A DNA stretch of 7,301 bases, taken from Roseburia sp. (GTDB taxonomy: Bacteria > Bacillota_A > Clostridia > Lachnospirales > Lachnospiraceae). Below are positions 1 to 6,553 of this stretch, piece after piece. Location: NCBI GenBank assembly GCA_019411365.1, contig DXQT01000059.1, positions 1-7,301 on the forward strand. The letters run 5' to 3'. Numbering within the stretch: the first letter of the stretch is position 1; each line of letters starts with the position of its first letter. The translations under genes were made by a program, and so were the position numbers. The notes below the pieces were generated by a model. It was given only the letters and a program-made list of their open reading frames with translations, was not told where the DNA came from and searched no databases.

Positions 1-53
1 CCTCATGCACGGTTTGATGAGGGGCGGATGAAATTTTCATCCGCCTACTCTAC
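1..53 (+). mobile_element. Group II intron, 3' end only (part of domain V plus domain VI)
   Basis: Bases 1-20 fit the 3' half of a group II intron domain V, with GCACGGTTTGATGAGGGG matching the usual ending of that catalytic hairpin. Domain VI follows as a perfect 10-bp stem, 23-32 pairing with 36-45 around a 3-nt loop. The A at 47 lies 7 nt before the presumed 3' splice site at 53, the normal place of the bulged branch-point adenosine, and the intron would end in the usual AC (CCTACTCTAC). The intron-encoded reverse transcriptase would lie to the left, outside the window. The class cannot be fixed from the tail alone. The hallmark order is clear, but the missing 5' half of domain V limits certainty. 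Confidence 0.72.
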
Positions 54-250
54 ACAAATGACTTGTGAAAGGGCGCTTATACATGCCCAATTTACGCTGT
101 GAATGCACCACAAAATCTGCAATTTACGTTATGGAACTCTCGGTTATGGGATGAATGCCTATGAAGGTAACGGCAAGATGTAGGTATTTTCAATGTCTTG
201 TGATTCGTCGATTGTAAGGGGCATATCTCTCAAAGTTTAACCTTTGATTT
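54..250. other. Intergenic stretch with no supported gene; small hairpins
   Basis: No open frame with a ribosome binding site was found here. Two small hairpins are visible: GGGC at 71-74 with GCCC at 85-88, and TCAAAG at 230-235 with CTTTGA at 242-247. The segment at 127-141 (CGTTATGGAACTCTC) resembles 378-398 near the apex of the neighbouring foldback, where the same words are interrupted by GATGA and one extra A. The stretch could be the 3' exon of the upstream intron, part of a larger structured RNA, or old mobile-element debris. I cannot choose between these. Confidence 0.4.
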
Positions 251-586
251 CTGCCGCTCGTAGCTTGGATTGACGGATTTTTAAATTGAATTTCTATGGA
301 GGGTATATTCAAAATATTGCAGCTTCATAACTTATGGAGTAATGAATGTAAAATGGACGAATATTGTTTTCGTTTTGCGTTATGGAGATGAAACTCTCCA
401 TTTGTGGAAGCCTCTGCTGAACACAAATGATCAGAGAGGTTCATCGCAATGTTTAACGCAACGAAACACAATATTCGTCCATTTCACATTCATGTTTTCA
501 TAAACATGTCAGACTGCAATATTTTGTACATAACCTAAATTATAAAATTCAATCTAAAAATCCGTAACACCACCTGCAAGCGGCAG
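251..586. repeat. 336-bp foldback element (long imperfect palindrome)
   Basis: The arms 251-382 and 454-586 are reverse complements with alternating conserved and diverged blocks. Conserved blocks are CTGCCGCT (251-258) at the outer ends; ACGGATTTTTA at 273-283, matched near 558-568; CAAAATATTGCAG (310-322) against 514-526; and a 26-nt block (342-367) against 468-493 with one difference. The pairing continues inward as GATGAA plus CTCTC (387-398) against GAGAG plus TTCATC (434-445). It is capped by ATTTGTG (400-406) pairing with CACAAAT (422-428). The whole unit is therefore one giant hairpin with no coding frame. It could be a miniature inverted-repeat element, or a structured RNA transcribed past the end of but. 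Three of the four isolated substitutions in conserved blocks would be G-U wobbles in minus-strand RNA, a weak hint of that orientation. Confidence 0.8.
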
Positions 587-609
587 TTCCTAAGTGAAAC
601 TCCTGTCAA

Positions 610-1950
610 CTATTTATTCGACCGTCTCCAGATATGCATTTTCTCAGCCTCAGCGATCAGTTCATCACGGAAATCAGGATGAGCAACAGAGATCAAGGCC
701 TCAGCTTTCTGCCAGGAGGAAAGTCCTTTCAGATTTACCATACCATACTCGGTTACAACATAATGTGTGTTGGCACGTGTATCGGTTACGATAGAACCTT
801 CTGCTAAAGTCGGGCGGATACGGGAGTGCATAACGCCCTGTTTATCAGTAAATGTAGAGGAGCAGCAGATAAAGCTCTTACCACCATTTGAGAGATAAGC
901 ACCTAAAACAAAGTCAAGCTGTCCGCCGGCACCACTGATCTGTTTGATACCGGAAGATTCAGAACTGATCTGTCCGAAGAGGTCGATATCTACGCAGTTG
1001 TTAATGGAAATAAAATTATCCAGGGCTGCGATGGAACGGATATCGTTGGTGTAGCTTACCGGAGCACTCATAAGTTCTGGGTTTTCATCAAGGTAATCAT
1101 ACATTTTCTTTGTTCCGGCACCAAAACCGTAAACCTGGCGGAAACGGTCGATGTTTTTCTTGGAACCGTTGATCTTTCCGGCTCTTGCAATATCAACAAA
1201 AGCGTCTACATACATTTCAGTGTGGACACCAAGATCTTTTAAGTCAGATTCTGCGATCAGGGAACCGACAGCGTTTGGCATGCCTCCGATACCAAGCTGT
1301 AAGCAGGCACCGTTTGGAATCTGGTCTACGATAAGCTGGGCAACTTTTTTATCAACATCAGTGGCAGGACCGCCTGCACCAAGTTCACCGATCGGAGCAT
1401 TGTTTCCTTCCACAATATATGTGACATCGGAAATATGGATGCCGCATTCTGTACCGCCGAGGCAGCGTGGCATATTTTCGTTGACCTCCACGATGACATG
1501 TTTGGCAGTCTCACACATTGCACCGAGATGGGATGCGTTTGGCCCGAAGTTGAAGTAACCGTGTTTATCCATCGGCGCAACCATGATCATTGCAACATCG
1601 TCCGGACATGAGGATTCACGGTAATAACGAGGCAGTTCGGAGTAGCGGATCGGAGAATAGTAAGCACATCCGCGGGCAATCAGTTTTCGTTCGATACCGG
1701 ACATATGCCAGGAGTTCCATGTGAAATGTTCACCGGCGTCCTCGCGGGCAAAAACAGCAAGCGGTTTTAATAAAATACCACCGCGTAAATTTACATTTTT
1801 AAGTTCATCGGTACGTTTTGCCAGTGCCTGATCCAAAACGTCAACCGTACCATTGCACCATCCATAATCAACCCAGTCACCGGATTTGATTAATTTTACA
1901 GCTTCATCTGCGGAAACAAGTTTCTGTTTGTATTCCTGTGAGTAATCCAT
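610..1950 (-). CDS. but: Butyryl-CoA:acetate CoA-transferase
   Basis: This enzyme moves CoA from butyryl-CoA to acetate, giving butyrate and acetyl-CoA, the last step of butyrate formation in many gut Lachnospiraceae; it acts in the cytoplasm. The protein has 446 residues, normal for the family. It carries [10 protein letters not shown] (74-83) and AFVDIARAG, the blocks commonly targeted to detect but genes. [11 protein letters not shown] (219-229) is the glycine-rich CoA-binding loop, and the expected catalytic glutamate is E245 in GVHTEMY, matching the Glu238 region of 4-hydroxybutyrate CoA-transferase. The start at 1950 was chosen because AGGGGAGGT lies 7 nt upstream (1958-1966); an in-frame ATG at 1998 has no such site. 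The gene appears monocistronic. No clear T-tract terminator follows; the foldback begins 23 bp past the stop. A 4-hydroxybutyrate or propionate CoA-transferase is the main alternative, but the overall sequence looks like but. Confidence 0.93.
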   Translation of the reverse strand: MDYSQEYKQKLVSADEAVKLIKSGDWVDYGWCNGTVDVLDQALAKRTDELKNVNLRGGILLKPLAVFAREDAGEHFTWNSWHMSGIERKLIARGCAYYSPIRYSELPRYYRESSCPDDVAMIMVAPMDKHGYFNFGPNASHLGAMCETAKHVIVEVNENMPRCLGGTECGIHISDVTYIVEGNNAPIGELGAGGPATDVDKKVAQLIVDQIPNGACLQLGIGGMPNAVGSLIAESDLKDLGVHTEMYVDAFVDIARAGKINGSKKNIDRFRQVYGFGAGTKKMYDYLDENPELMSAPVSYTNDIRSIAALDNFISINNCVDIDLFGQISSESSGIKQISGAGGQLDFVLGAYLSNGGKSFICCSSTFTDKQGVMHSRIRPTLAEGSIVTDTRANTHYVVTEYGMVNLKGLSSWQKAEALISVAHPDFRDELIAEAEKMHIWRRSNK

Positions 1951-1987
1951 TGTAAATACCTCCCCTAAATTTGGAATGAAATGTATG

Positions 1988-2020
1988 CTGTGTTTCATTT
2001 TCAGTAAATAAAAAACACAG
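1988..2020. promoter_or_regulatory. 8-bp inverted repeat in the but 5' untranslated region
   Basis: CTGTGTTT (1988-1995) and AAACACAG (2013-2020) are perfect reverse complements separated by 17 nt. The repeat lies between the predicted but promoter (2051-2079) and the but start codon, so it would form a hairpin in the but leader or act as an operator in the divergent control region. No known regulator site was recognised. Confidence 0.4.
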
Positions 2021-2050
2021 GCAATGTTTGTTAAAAAATTATCAATTAAT

Positions 2051-2079
2051 ATTTTAACACTTTATGAGATGTTTTACAA
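2051..2079 (-). promoter_or_regulatory. Predicted sigma-A promoter of but
   Basis: Read on the minus strand, TTGTAA (2074-2079) is followed after exactly 17 nt by TAAAAT (2051-2056), close to TTGACA/TATAAT. Transcription would start near 2044 and give a leader of about 95 nt. A weaker plus-strand candidate for the divergent gene overlaps it: TTGTTA at 2028-2033, a 16-nt spacer, then TATTTT at 2050-2055. The two promoters may therefore interfere. Confidence 0.55.
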
Positions 2080-2170
2080 GGGCTTAAGACGAGGCATCTT
2101 GATTTTTTATGCAAATACATTTAAGCTTTTAACATCAAAACATATGCGTTTACAGAAGGGGGACAGCAAT

Positions 2171-3505
2171 ATGCAGTTTCAATTACAGTTTATCACGGAC
2201 GAGCTGCCGCAAACACCGGTACATATCAATCAAAGAACCGCAGTCCGCGGCGTGATCCATTATCAGAATAAAATCCTTATGGTACAGACCAACCGCGGTG
2301 ATTACAAATTCCCGGGTGGTGGCATGGAAGAGGGTGAGACGGAAAAAGAAACATTGCTTCGGGAGATCACGGAGGAGACAGGATACACGGATATCCATAT
2401 CGGGGTGAAAATCGGGGAAACATTTGAGCAGAACATTGATACTGAGGATCCGGAAAGTTATTTTCAGATGAAATCCTGTTATTACGAGTGCTGGCTGATG
2501 AGCGATAAAAGAGCGCCGGGAGTGCAGGACGATTACGAGGAAAAACTGGGATTCCATGGAACTTTTGTGACTGTGGAGAAGGCATATCAGAGCAATCTTT
2601 CCTTATTAAAAAGAGAGCAGAAGAAGATGCATGACTTTTTACAGAAAGCATATATCGCACAGATGGATCAGAAAATAAAAGAGCAGGTCACATTTGCACC
2701 GGAAATTCCTTGGCTGGAACGTGAAACACAGGTTTTATACAAATTGAACCGCACACTTGTGGAAAAAATTGCGGATGCAGTGCGTGAATGTGGAAAAATC
2801 ATGCTGGACGCAGTGCGGACTGCCAATATGGTGGAGACGAAGGAAGGACACGCTAATTTTGTGACAGTCTATGACAAAAAGGTACAGGAAACCCTTCGGA
2901 AAAAGCTGCTTGAAATACTTCCGGAGGCAGTGTTTGTCGGGGAAGAAGATGACGTGCACGCATCAATCAAAAAAGGATTTGCGTTTATTGTGGATCCGAT
3001 TGACGGAACGACAAATTTTATCAAAGACTATCATGTGAGTGCGATTTCAGTAGGACTGGCAAAAGACGGTGAAAAATATATAGGTGTTGTATACAATCCG
3101 TATCTGGATGAAATGTTCACGGCAGAACGTGGAAAGGGTGCATTTTTAAACGGAAGACCGATTCATGTTTCCAGAAATCCGCTCTCTGAGGGCATTGTAT
3201 TATTTGGCACAGCACCGTATTACGAAGAACTGAGCAAAAAATCATTTCAGATGGCTTACGCATACTTTAAGAAAGCGCTGGATGTGCGGAGAAGCGGCTC
3301 CGCAGCAATCGATCTGTGCAGCATAGCAGCAGGGCGCGCAGAATTATACTTTGAACTGCGCCTGAGTCCGTGGGACTTTGCGGCGGGAGCGCTGATCGTG
3401 GAAGAAGCCGGTGGCGTTGTCACAACGGTCGAGGGCGGCGCAGTCACTCTGGGGCAGAAATGTTCTGTTCTTGCCACAAACGGACGCTGTGGCAGACTGG
3501 AGTAA
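2171..3505 (+). CDS. Nudix hydrolase fused to inositol monophosphatase-family phosphatase
   Basis: This is a 444-residue two-domain cytoplasmic enzyme. The N-terminal Nudix domain (about 20-160) has a full Nudix box at 50-72, with G50, E56, R64-E65, E68-E69 and G71, which binds metal and cleaves nucleoside diphosphates linked to another group. A charged, probably helical linker (about 155-200) leads to a phosphatase domain (about 200-440). That domain has metal-binding GEED (257-260), the DPIDGTTNF motif (275-283) and WDFAAGALIVEEAGG starting at W401. Both active sites look intact. The substrate is not readable: the phosphatase could be a myo-inositol-1-phosphatase or a CysQ-like 3'(2'),5'-bisphosphate phosphatase. 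The start at 2171 follows AAGGGGG at 2156-2162 with 8 nt spacing; the frame stays open upstream to 2024 but without such a site. It diverges from but and converges on the glycosyltransferase. Confidence 0.9.
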   Translation: MQFQLQFITDELPQTPVHINQRTAVRGVIHYQNKILMVQTNRGDYKFPGGGMEEGETEKETLLREITEETGYTDIHIGVKIGETFEQNIDTEDPESYFQMKSCYYECWLMSDKRAPGVQDDYEEKLGFHGTFVTVEKAYQSNLSLLKREQKKMHDFLQKAYIAQMDQKIKEQVTFAPEIPWLERETQVLYKLNRTLVEKIADAVRECGKIMLDAVRTANMVETKEGHANFVTVYDKKVQETLRKKLLEILPEAVFVGEEDDVHASIKKGFAFIVDPIDGTTNFIKDYHVSAISVGLAKDGEKYIGVVYNPYLDEMFTAERGKGAFLNGRPIHVSRNPLSEGIVLFGTAPYYEELSKKSFQMAYAYFKKALDVRRSGSAAIDLCSIAAGRAELYFELRLSPWDFAAGALIVEEAGGVVTTVEGGAVTLGQKCSVLATNGRCGRLE

Positions 3506-3521
3506 AACACTCCGCAAGGAA

Positions 3522-4592
3522 TTATAATTCTTCCGGCACATCCCAGTTGGCGAGTGCTTCCCTGGCATCGGCGAGAGCCTCTTCATATTGATTTGCGGTA
3601 AGTGCGGCAAACGGATCATCCTCCGGCAAAGCTGCAAGCATTATCTCATAACAGCGGATCAATCCCTGAAGCGGCAGATCGCCGCCCGTGTGTACATCTA
3701 AAATGCTGGAAGTCTCATGCGCAGCATTATAATACCAGAGGGAAGCTTCCTCATAATCTTCGGCTTCCTCAAAATAAGCTCCAAGTTCAAGACAAATTTC
3801 GGCGCATGGTGTTGACAGCATATCCCGCAGTGTCATCTGGAAAAAGCGGTTGATGTCCCCGGCAATCCGGTAGGCGTGTGCGAGCACACAGGCGGCTTCT
3901 TTCTGTGCGTCGGTGTCTGTGCCGGAATCATATATCAGGCGGAAAATCGGAAGTGCCTCTGCAAAATCTTTTTCATCCCCTGTTTTCAATAATTCTTTTG
4001 CATACATGCTGCGAAGCTTGGAAGAAAATGTCCCCTCTCTGTTGAAGGCGTCCACAAAAATGGAAAAATCCCGTTTGTGGTGCATGGACTGCGGCATGTG
4101 CAAAATCTCAATGTCGCTGTCAAATACAACCGGTGTGAGGCGGATCGTCTCGTGGATCGGATCGATCCACTCAAATTCCCGGACACGTTTAAACAATTTT
4201 GGACGGTACTCGGTTCTTGCATTCAAAACGGTGTTAAATTCAGAGACGGTGCGGTATTTCATCTGTACGATCTCAATTTCCGGCAGAAGGGCTTCCTTTA
4301 ACAAAAGAAATCTTTTGCGATTTTCCTCGTCCAGTATCTCATCTGCATCCGGTGCGTAAATATAATCCATATTTGCGAGGGAAAAAGAAAAATTTCTTGC
4401 AGCAGAAAAATCATTGTTCCATGTGAAATCGTAAATCCGGTCAGTGTATTTTGCTGCTACAGCCTTTGTATCGTCGGTGGAGCCAGTATCCACAATAATA
4501 ATCTCATCCATCAGGTCACAGACAGAGTCGAGACATCTGGACAGGATGGCAGCTTCATTTTTTACGATCATGCATAAACTTATTTTTATCAT
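3522..4592 (-). CDS. Family 2 glycosyltransferase with C-terminal helical repeat region
   Basis: The 356-residue protein has a GT-A fold at its N-terminus. SLCMIVKNEA (5-14) and VDTGSTDDT (34-42) form the nucleotide-sugar binding strand, and APDADE (80-85) carries the metal-binding DxD (D82, D84). RPKLFKR (130-136) and FEWIDPIHE (140-148) are typical of the SunS-like/TPR-type GT2 group. From about 200 to 350 the sequence is rich in alanine, leucine and acidic residues in alternating helices, probably TPR-like, which may bind a protein acceptor. No transmembrane segment is seen, so it should act in the cytoplasm. Sugar donor and acceptor are unknown. The start at 4592 is preceded by GAAAGG about 10 nt upstream; an ATG at 4637 lacks a site. 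No cell-wall or bacteriocin gene lies beside it. Confidence 0.85.
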   Translation of the reverse strand: MIKISLCMIVKNEAAILSRCLDSVCDLMDEIIIVDTGSTDDTKAVAAKYTDRIYDFTWNNDFSAARNFSFSLANMDYIYAPDADEILDEENRKRFLLLKEALLPEIEIVQMKYRTVSEFNTVLNARTEYRPKLFKRVREFEWIDPIHETIRLTPVVFDSDIEILHMPQSMHHKRDFSIFVDAFNREGTFSSKLRSMYAKELLKTGDEKDFAEALPIFRLIYDSGTDTDAQKEAACVLAHAYRIAGDINRFFQMTLRDMLSTPCAEICLELGAYFEEAEDYEEASLWYYNAAHETSSILDVHTGGDLPLQGLIRCYEIMLAALPEDDPFAALTANQYEEALADAREALANWDVPEEL

Positions 4593-4687
4593 AAGAGTCT
4601 TACCTTTCAAAATCAGAATGATCCAGTGTTTTATCATGGAAGATCAGCAAATTCGTGAAACAGCACGAAAAAGCATTCCCTGTCTTT

Positions 4688-4716
4688 ATTATCGTAAGTC
4701 AGGAGATATTTTGCAA
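4688..4716 (-). promoter_or_regulatory. Predicted sigma-A promoter of the glycosyltransferase gene
   Basis: On the minus strand TTGCAA (4711-4716) is followed after 17 nt by GATAAT (4688-4693). Transcription from about 4681 would give a leader of about 90 nt. That leader contains a small hairpin formed by 4652-4657 (TTCGTG) and 4664-4669 (CACGAA). Confidence 0.55.
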
Positions 4717-4787
4717 GAAGAGAAATACTTTTTTATAAAACTACAAGCGTAAATTACAAAGAAAATCAGGCGGAGCCATCATAAATC

Positions 4788-4816
4788 TTGTGAACCGCAG
4801 AAAACCATGCTAAAAT
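4788..4816 (+). promoter_or_regulatory. Predicted sigma-A promoter of the rRNA methyltransferase gene
   Basis: TTGTGA (4788-4793), a 17-nt spacer and TAAAAT (4811-4816) form a good promoter. TGC directly before the -10 box adds an extended -10 element. The leader would be about 60 nt, ending in an AAGGAG site at 4869-4874. Confidence 0.6.
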
Positions 4817-4881
4817 ATGCCGATAGAGTGGAAATGACAGAAAAAACAGTGAGAGAAAGATTTTAAATAAGGAGAGCAGAT

Positions 4882-6081
4882 ATGAGTGCAATTGTGACAT
4901 TGAAAAAAGGGGAAGGACGTACCATCAAAGCGGGCGGTGCGTGGATTTTTGACAATGAGATAGACACCATTACAGGACGGTTCAAAAACGGAGAAGTCGT
5001 GACTGTACATGATTTTGACGGGTATCCGATGGGAAAAGGATTTATCAACCAGAACTCGAAAATCCGTATCCGCATGATGACGAGAAAACCGGATCAGGAG
5101 ATCGATGAAGCATTTTTGAAAATGCGTGTGAAAAATGCATGGGAGTACCGCAAGACAACCGTAGATACTTCTTCCTGCCGTATTATTTTCGGTGAGGCTG
5201 ATTTTTTGCCGGGCTTAGTGATCGATAAATATGAGGATGTGCTCGTGGTCGAGTGTCTGGCACTTGGCATGGAGCAGTTCAAGGAAATAATCGTGAACTT
5301 TTTAAAAGAAATTCTGGCAGAGGACGGTATCAAAATCCGCGGCGTGTACGAGCGGAGCGATGCAAATGAGCGAACGAAAGAGGGGCTTTCCAAAGTGAAA
5401 GGCTTCATCGGGGATGCGTTTGACACGAATGTGGAGATCGTGGAAAACGGTGTTCATTATATGGTCGATGTCGCGAATGGCCAGAAAACAGGATTTTTCC
5501 TCGACCAGAAATATAATCGTCTAGCCATGCAGCGTATCTGCAAAGGCAAGAAAGTTTTAGACTGTTTTACACATATGGGAACGTTCGCACTGAATGCAGG
5601 AATCGCCGGGGCTGTAGATGTCACCGGACTTGACATTTCCGAATATGCAGTCAGTCAGGCAGAGGCGAATGCGAGATTGAACCATCTGGAAAACAACGTA
5701 CATTTCCGTCAGGCAAATGTTTTGGATGAACTTCCAAAACTCGCACAGGCAGGAGAAAAATATGATGTAGTCATTCTGGATCCACCAGCGTTCACAAAAT
5801 CCCGCGAGGCGACAAAAAATGCAATCAAAGGTTATCGTGAAATTAACATGAAAGGATTAAAGTTAGTGAAAGATGGCGGGTATCTTGCCACTTGTTCGTG
5901 CTCTCATTTTATGACGCAGGAGCTTCTCGCAAAGACTGTGAAAGAGGCTGCCAAGGCAACACATAAGAGACTCCGTCAGGTGGAATTCCGTACACAGGCA
6001 CCGGATCATCCGATTTTGTGGGCGGCGGATGAAAGTTATTATCTGAAGTTTTTTATTTTTCAGGTGGTGGATGAGAAATAA
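4882..6081 (+). CDS. rlmI: RlmI-type 23S rRNA (cytosine-5) methyltransferase, PUA domain
   Basis: The 399-residue protein matches the RlmI/COG1092 class I SAM-dependent rRNA methyltransferases (E. coli RlmI has 396 residues and makes m5C1962 in 23S rRNA). A PUA RNA-binding domain covers about 2-75. A small central domain follows, ending with NGQKTGFFLDQ, a family signature. VLDCFTHMGTFALNA (225-239) is the SAM-binding motif I, LDPPAF (299-304) is motif IV, and TCSCSH (337-342) carries the expected catalytic cysteine, C340. The start is set by AAGGAG 7 nt upstream. The gene stands alone with its own promoter and a probable terminator at 6190-6219. The family assignment is firm; the exact modified nucleotide is inferred from E. 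coli and may differ in Firmicutes. Confidence 0.88.
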   Translation: MSAIVTLKKGEGRTIKAGGAWIFDNEIDTITGRFKNGEVVTVHDFDGYPMGKGFINQNSKIRIRMMTRKPDQEIDEAFLKMRVKNAWEYRKTTVDTSSCRIIFGEADFLPGLVIDKYEDVLVVECLALGMEQFKEIIVNFLKEILAEDGIKIRGVYERSDANERTKEGLSKVKGFIGDAFDTNVEIVENGVHYMVDVANGQKTGFFLDQKYNRLAMQRICKGKKVLDCFTHMGTFALNAGIAGAVDVTGLDISEYAVSQAEANARLNHLENNVHFRQANVLDELPKLAQAGEKYDVVILDPPAFTKSREATKNAIKGYREINMKGLKLVKDGGYLATCSCSHFMTQELLAKTVKEAAKATHKRLRQVEFRTQAPDHPILWAADESYYLKFFIFQVVDEK

Positions 6082-6189
6082 TCCAAAGAATGCTTATTTT
6101 ATAGGGGTTCCGAAACAATTCTCTGATATGAAATAAAAGACTGACACACCTTTTGACGCACTTTTATAGAAAAATATCTCGAAATAAGC

Positions 6190-6219
6190 AAATCCTCTTA
6201 GAGTAATCTAAGGGGATTT
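6190..6219 (+). terminator. Probable terminator downstream of the methyltransferase gene
   Basis: AAATCCTCTTAGA (6190-6202) pairs with TCTAAGGGGATTT (6207-6219) around a GTAA loop, 13 bp with a single U-G wobble. The wobble forms only in plus-strand RNA; the minus-strand RNA would have an A-C mismatch. The T tract after the stem is short and interrupted (TGTCGATTT), so it may be a weak terminator or an insulator before the toxin promoter. TGCTTATTT (6091-6099) and its reverse complement AAATAAGCA (6182-6190) also flank the 82 bp in front of it. Confidence 0.6.
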
Positions 6220-6232
6220 TGTCGATTTATCG

Positions 6233-6261
6233 TTGTCTGATTTAATAAGTTATGATATACT
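6233..6261 (+). promoter_or_regulatory. Predicted extended -10 promoter of the toxin gene
   Basis: TTGTCT (6233-6238), a 17-nt spacer and TATACT (6256-6261), with TGA just before the -10 box, form an extended -10 promoter. Transcription would begin near 6268, giving a leader of about 130 nt before the toxin start codon. Confidence 0.65.
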
Positions 6262-6267
6262 TCGCAC

Positions 6268-6399
6268 ATGGGAAACCAGAGAGCCGGGCGGCTTACCCTC
6301 TTTTTCGGAGGGTTGCTAAGCCCCGGTGGGGCTTGTTTAGCAACGACCGGAGCAAAGCGTAGACCAACCCTCCAGACGAAAGAAAGGAGGGCGTTGCCA
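6268..6399 (+). promoter_or_regulatory. Structured toxin mRNA leader with a possible Shine-Dalgarno switch
   Basis: Four segments can pair in alternative ways. Segment 1 (ACCCTC, 6295-6300) pairs with GAGGGT at 6308-6313. Segment 2 (GGAGGGTTG, 6307-6315) is a perfect 9-bp complement of segment 3 (CAACCCTCC, 6365-6373). The CCCTCC of segment 3 (6368-6373) also pairs with GGAGGG (6386-6391), which contains the toxin Shine-Dalgarno sequence. Pairing 1:2 with 3:4 hides the ribosome site; pairing 2:3 exposes it. A further strong hairpin lies between segments 2 and 3: GTTGCTAA (6313-6320) with TTAGCAAC (6338-6345), enclosing an AGCCCC/GGGGCT stem. Segments and pairings are read directly from the sequence; the regulatory meaning is inferred from known type I toxin mRNAs. 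Confidence 0.6.
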
Positions 6400-6495
6400 A
6401 TGTATGTTACATACTCTGACTTAATTCAGATTGGAATATTCATTTGCGCCCTTGTTGGATTGTGCTACACGATTTTCAAGGGAAAACGAAAATAG
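6400..6495 (+). CDS. Small membrane peptide, holin-like type I toxin
   Basis: The 31-residue peptide starts MYVTYSDL, has one hydrophobic segment (about 8-26) and ends in a basic tail, KGKRK (27-31). This layout is that of the 'putative holin-like toxin' peptides and the related TxpA/BsrG group of Firmicutes, which insert in the cytoplasmic membrane and harm the cell when over-made. AAAGGAGG (6383-6390) lies 9 nt before the ATG and fixes the start; the frame is open upstream to an ATG at 6268, but that part overlaps the structured leader. The gene has its own promoter and its 3' end is overlapped by a convergent antisense RNA. A plain small membrane protein without toxicity is the alternative; the RNA layout around it makes a toxin more likely. 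Confidence 0.78.
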   Translation: MYVTYSDLIQIGIFICALVGLCYTIFKGKRK

Positions 6496-6522
6496 CCGCC
6501 ATTACTGCGAATAATGACGGCT
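6494..6522 (-). terminator. Terminator hairpin of the antisense RNA
   Basis: On the minus strand, AGCCGTCATTA pairs with TAATGGCGGCT over 11 positions, including one U-G wobble, and is followed by ATTTTCGTTTT. In the plus direction the same position is a C-A mismatch and no T tract follows, so the hairpin is oriented to end the antisense RNA. It overlaps the toxin stop codon. Confidence 0.65.
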
Positions 6523-6553
6523 GTTGATAAAACAGTTACTTAATTCATTCGGG

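Noticed and set aside
54..250. 5' half of a second group II intron
   Set aside because: No GTGYG start and no domain V-like hairpin downstream could be found, so the resemblance of some words is not enough.
1151..1558. Long frame on the strand opposite but
   Set aside because: It is a shadow of the but coding sequence, with no ribosome site and a composition expected from its complement.
1951..1998. Sixteen-residue N-terminal extension of but from an upstream ATG
   Set aside because: No ribosome site precedes it, it overlaps the leader inverted repeat, and known but proteins start at the MDYSQEY-like sequence after a strong AGGGGAGGT.
2024..2170. Forty-nine-residue N-terminal extension of the Nudix-phosphatase protein
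   Set aside because: The stretch lies in the promoter region, is AT-rich and unlike the domain start, and ATG 2171 has a clear ribosome site.
3472..3494. Inverted repeat TGCCACA/TGTGGCA as a terminator of the Nudix-phosphatase gene
   Set aside because: It lies inside the coding sequence and no T tract follows on either strand.
4621..4752. Short plus-strand frame running from the glycosyltransferase gene into the intergenic region
   Set aside because: It overlaps the glycosyltransferase start and promoter and has no ribosome site.
6268..6399. Longer in-frame reading of the toxin from ATG 6268 (75 residues)
   Set aside because: The ATG sits at the predicted transcript start without a ribosome site, and the sequence is explained by RNA hairpins. 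Leaderless translation cannot be fully excluded.
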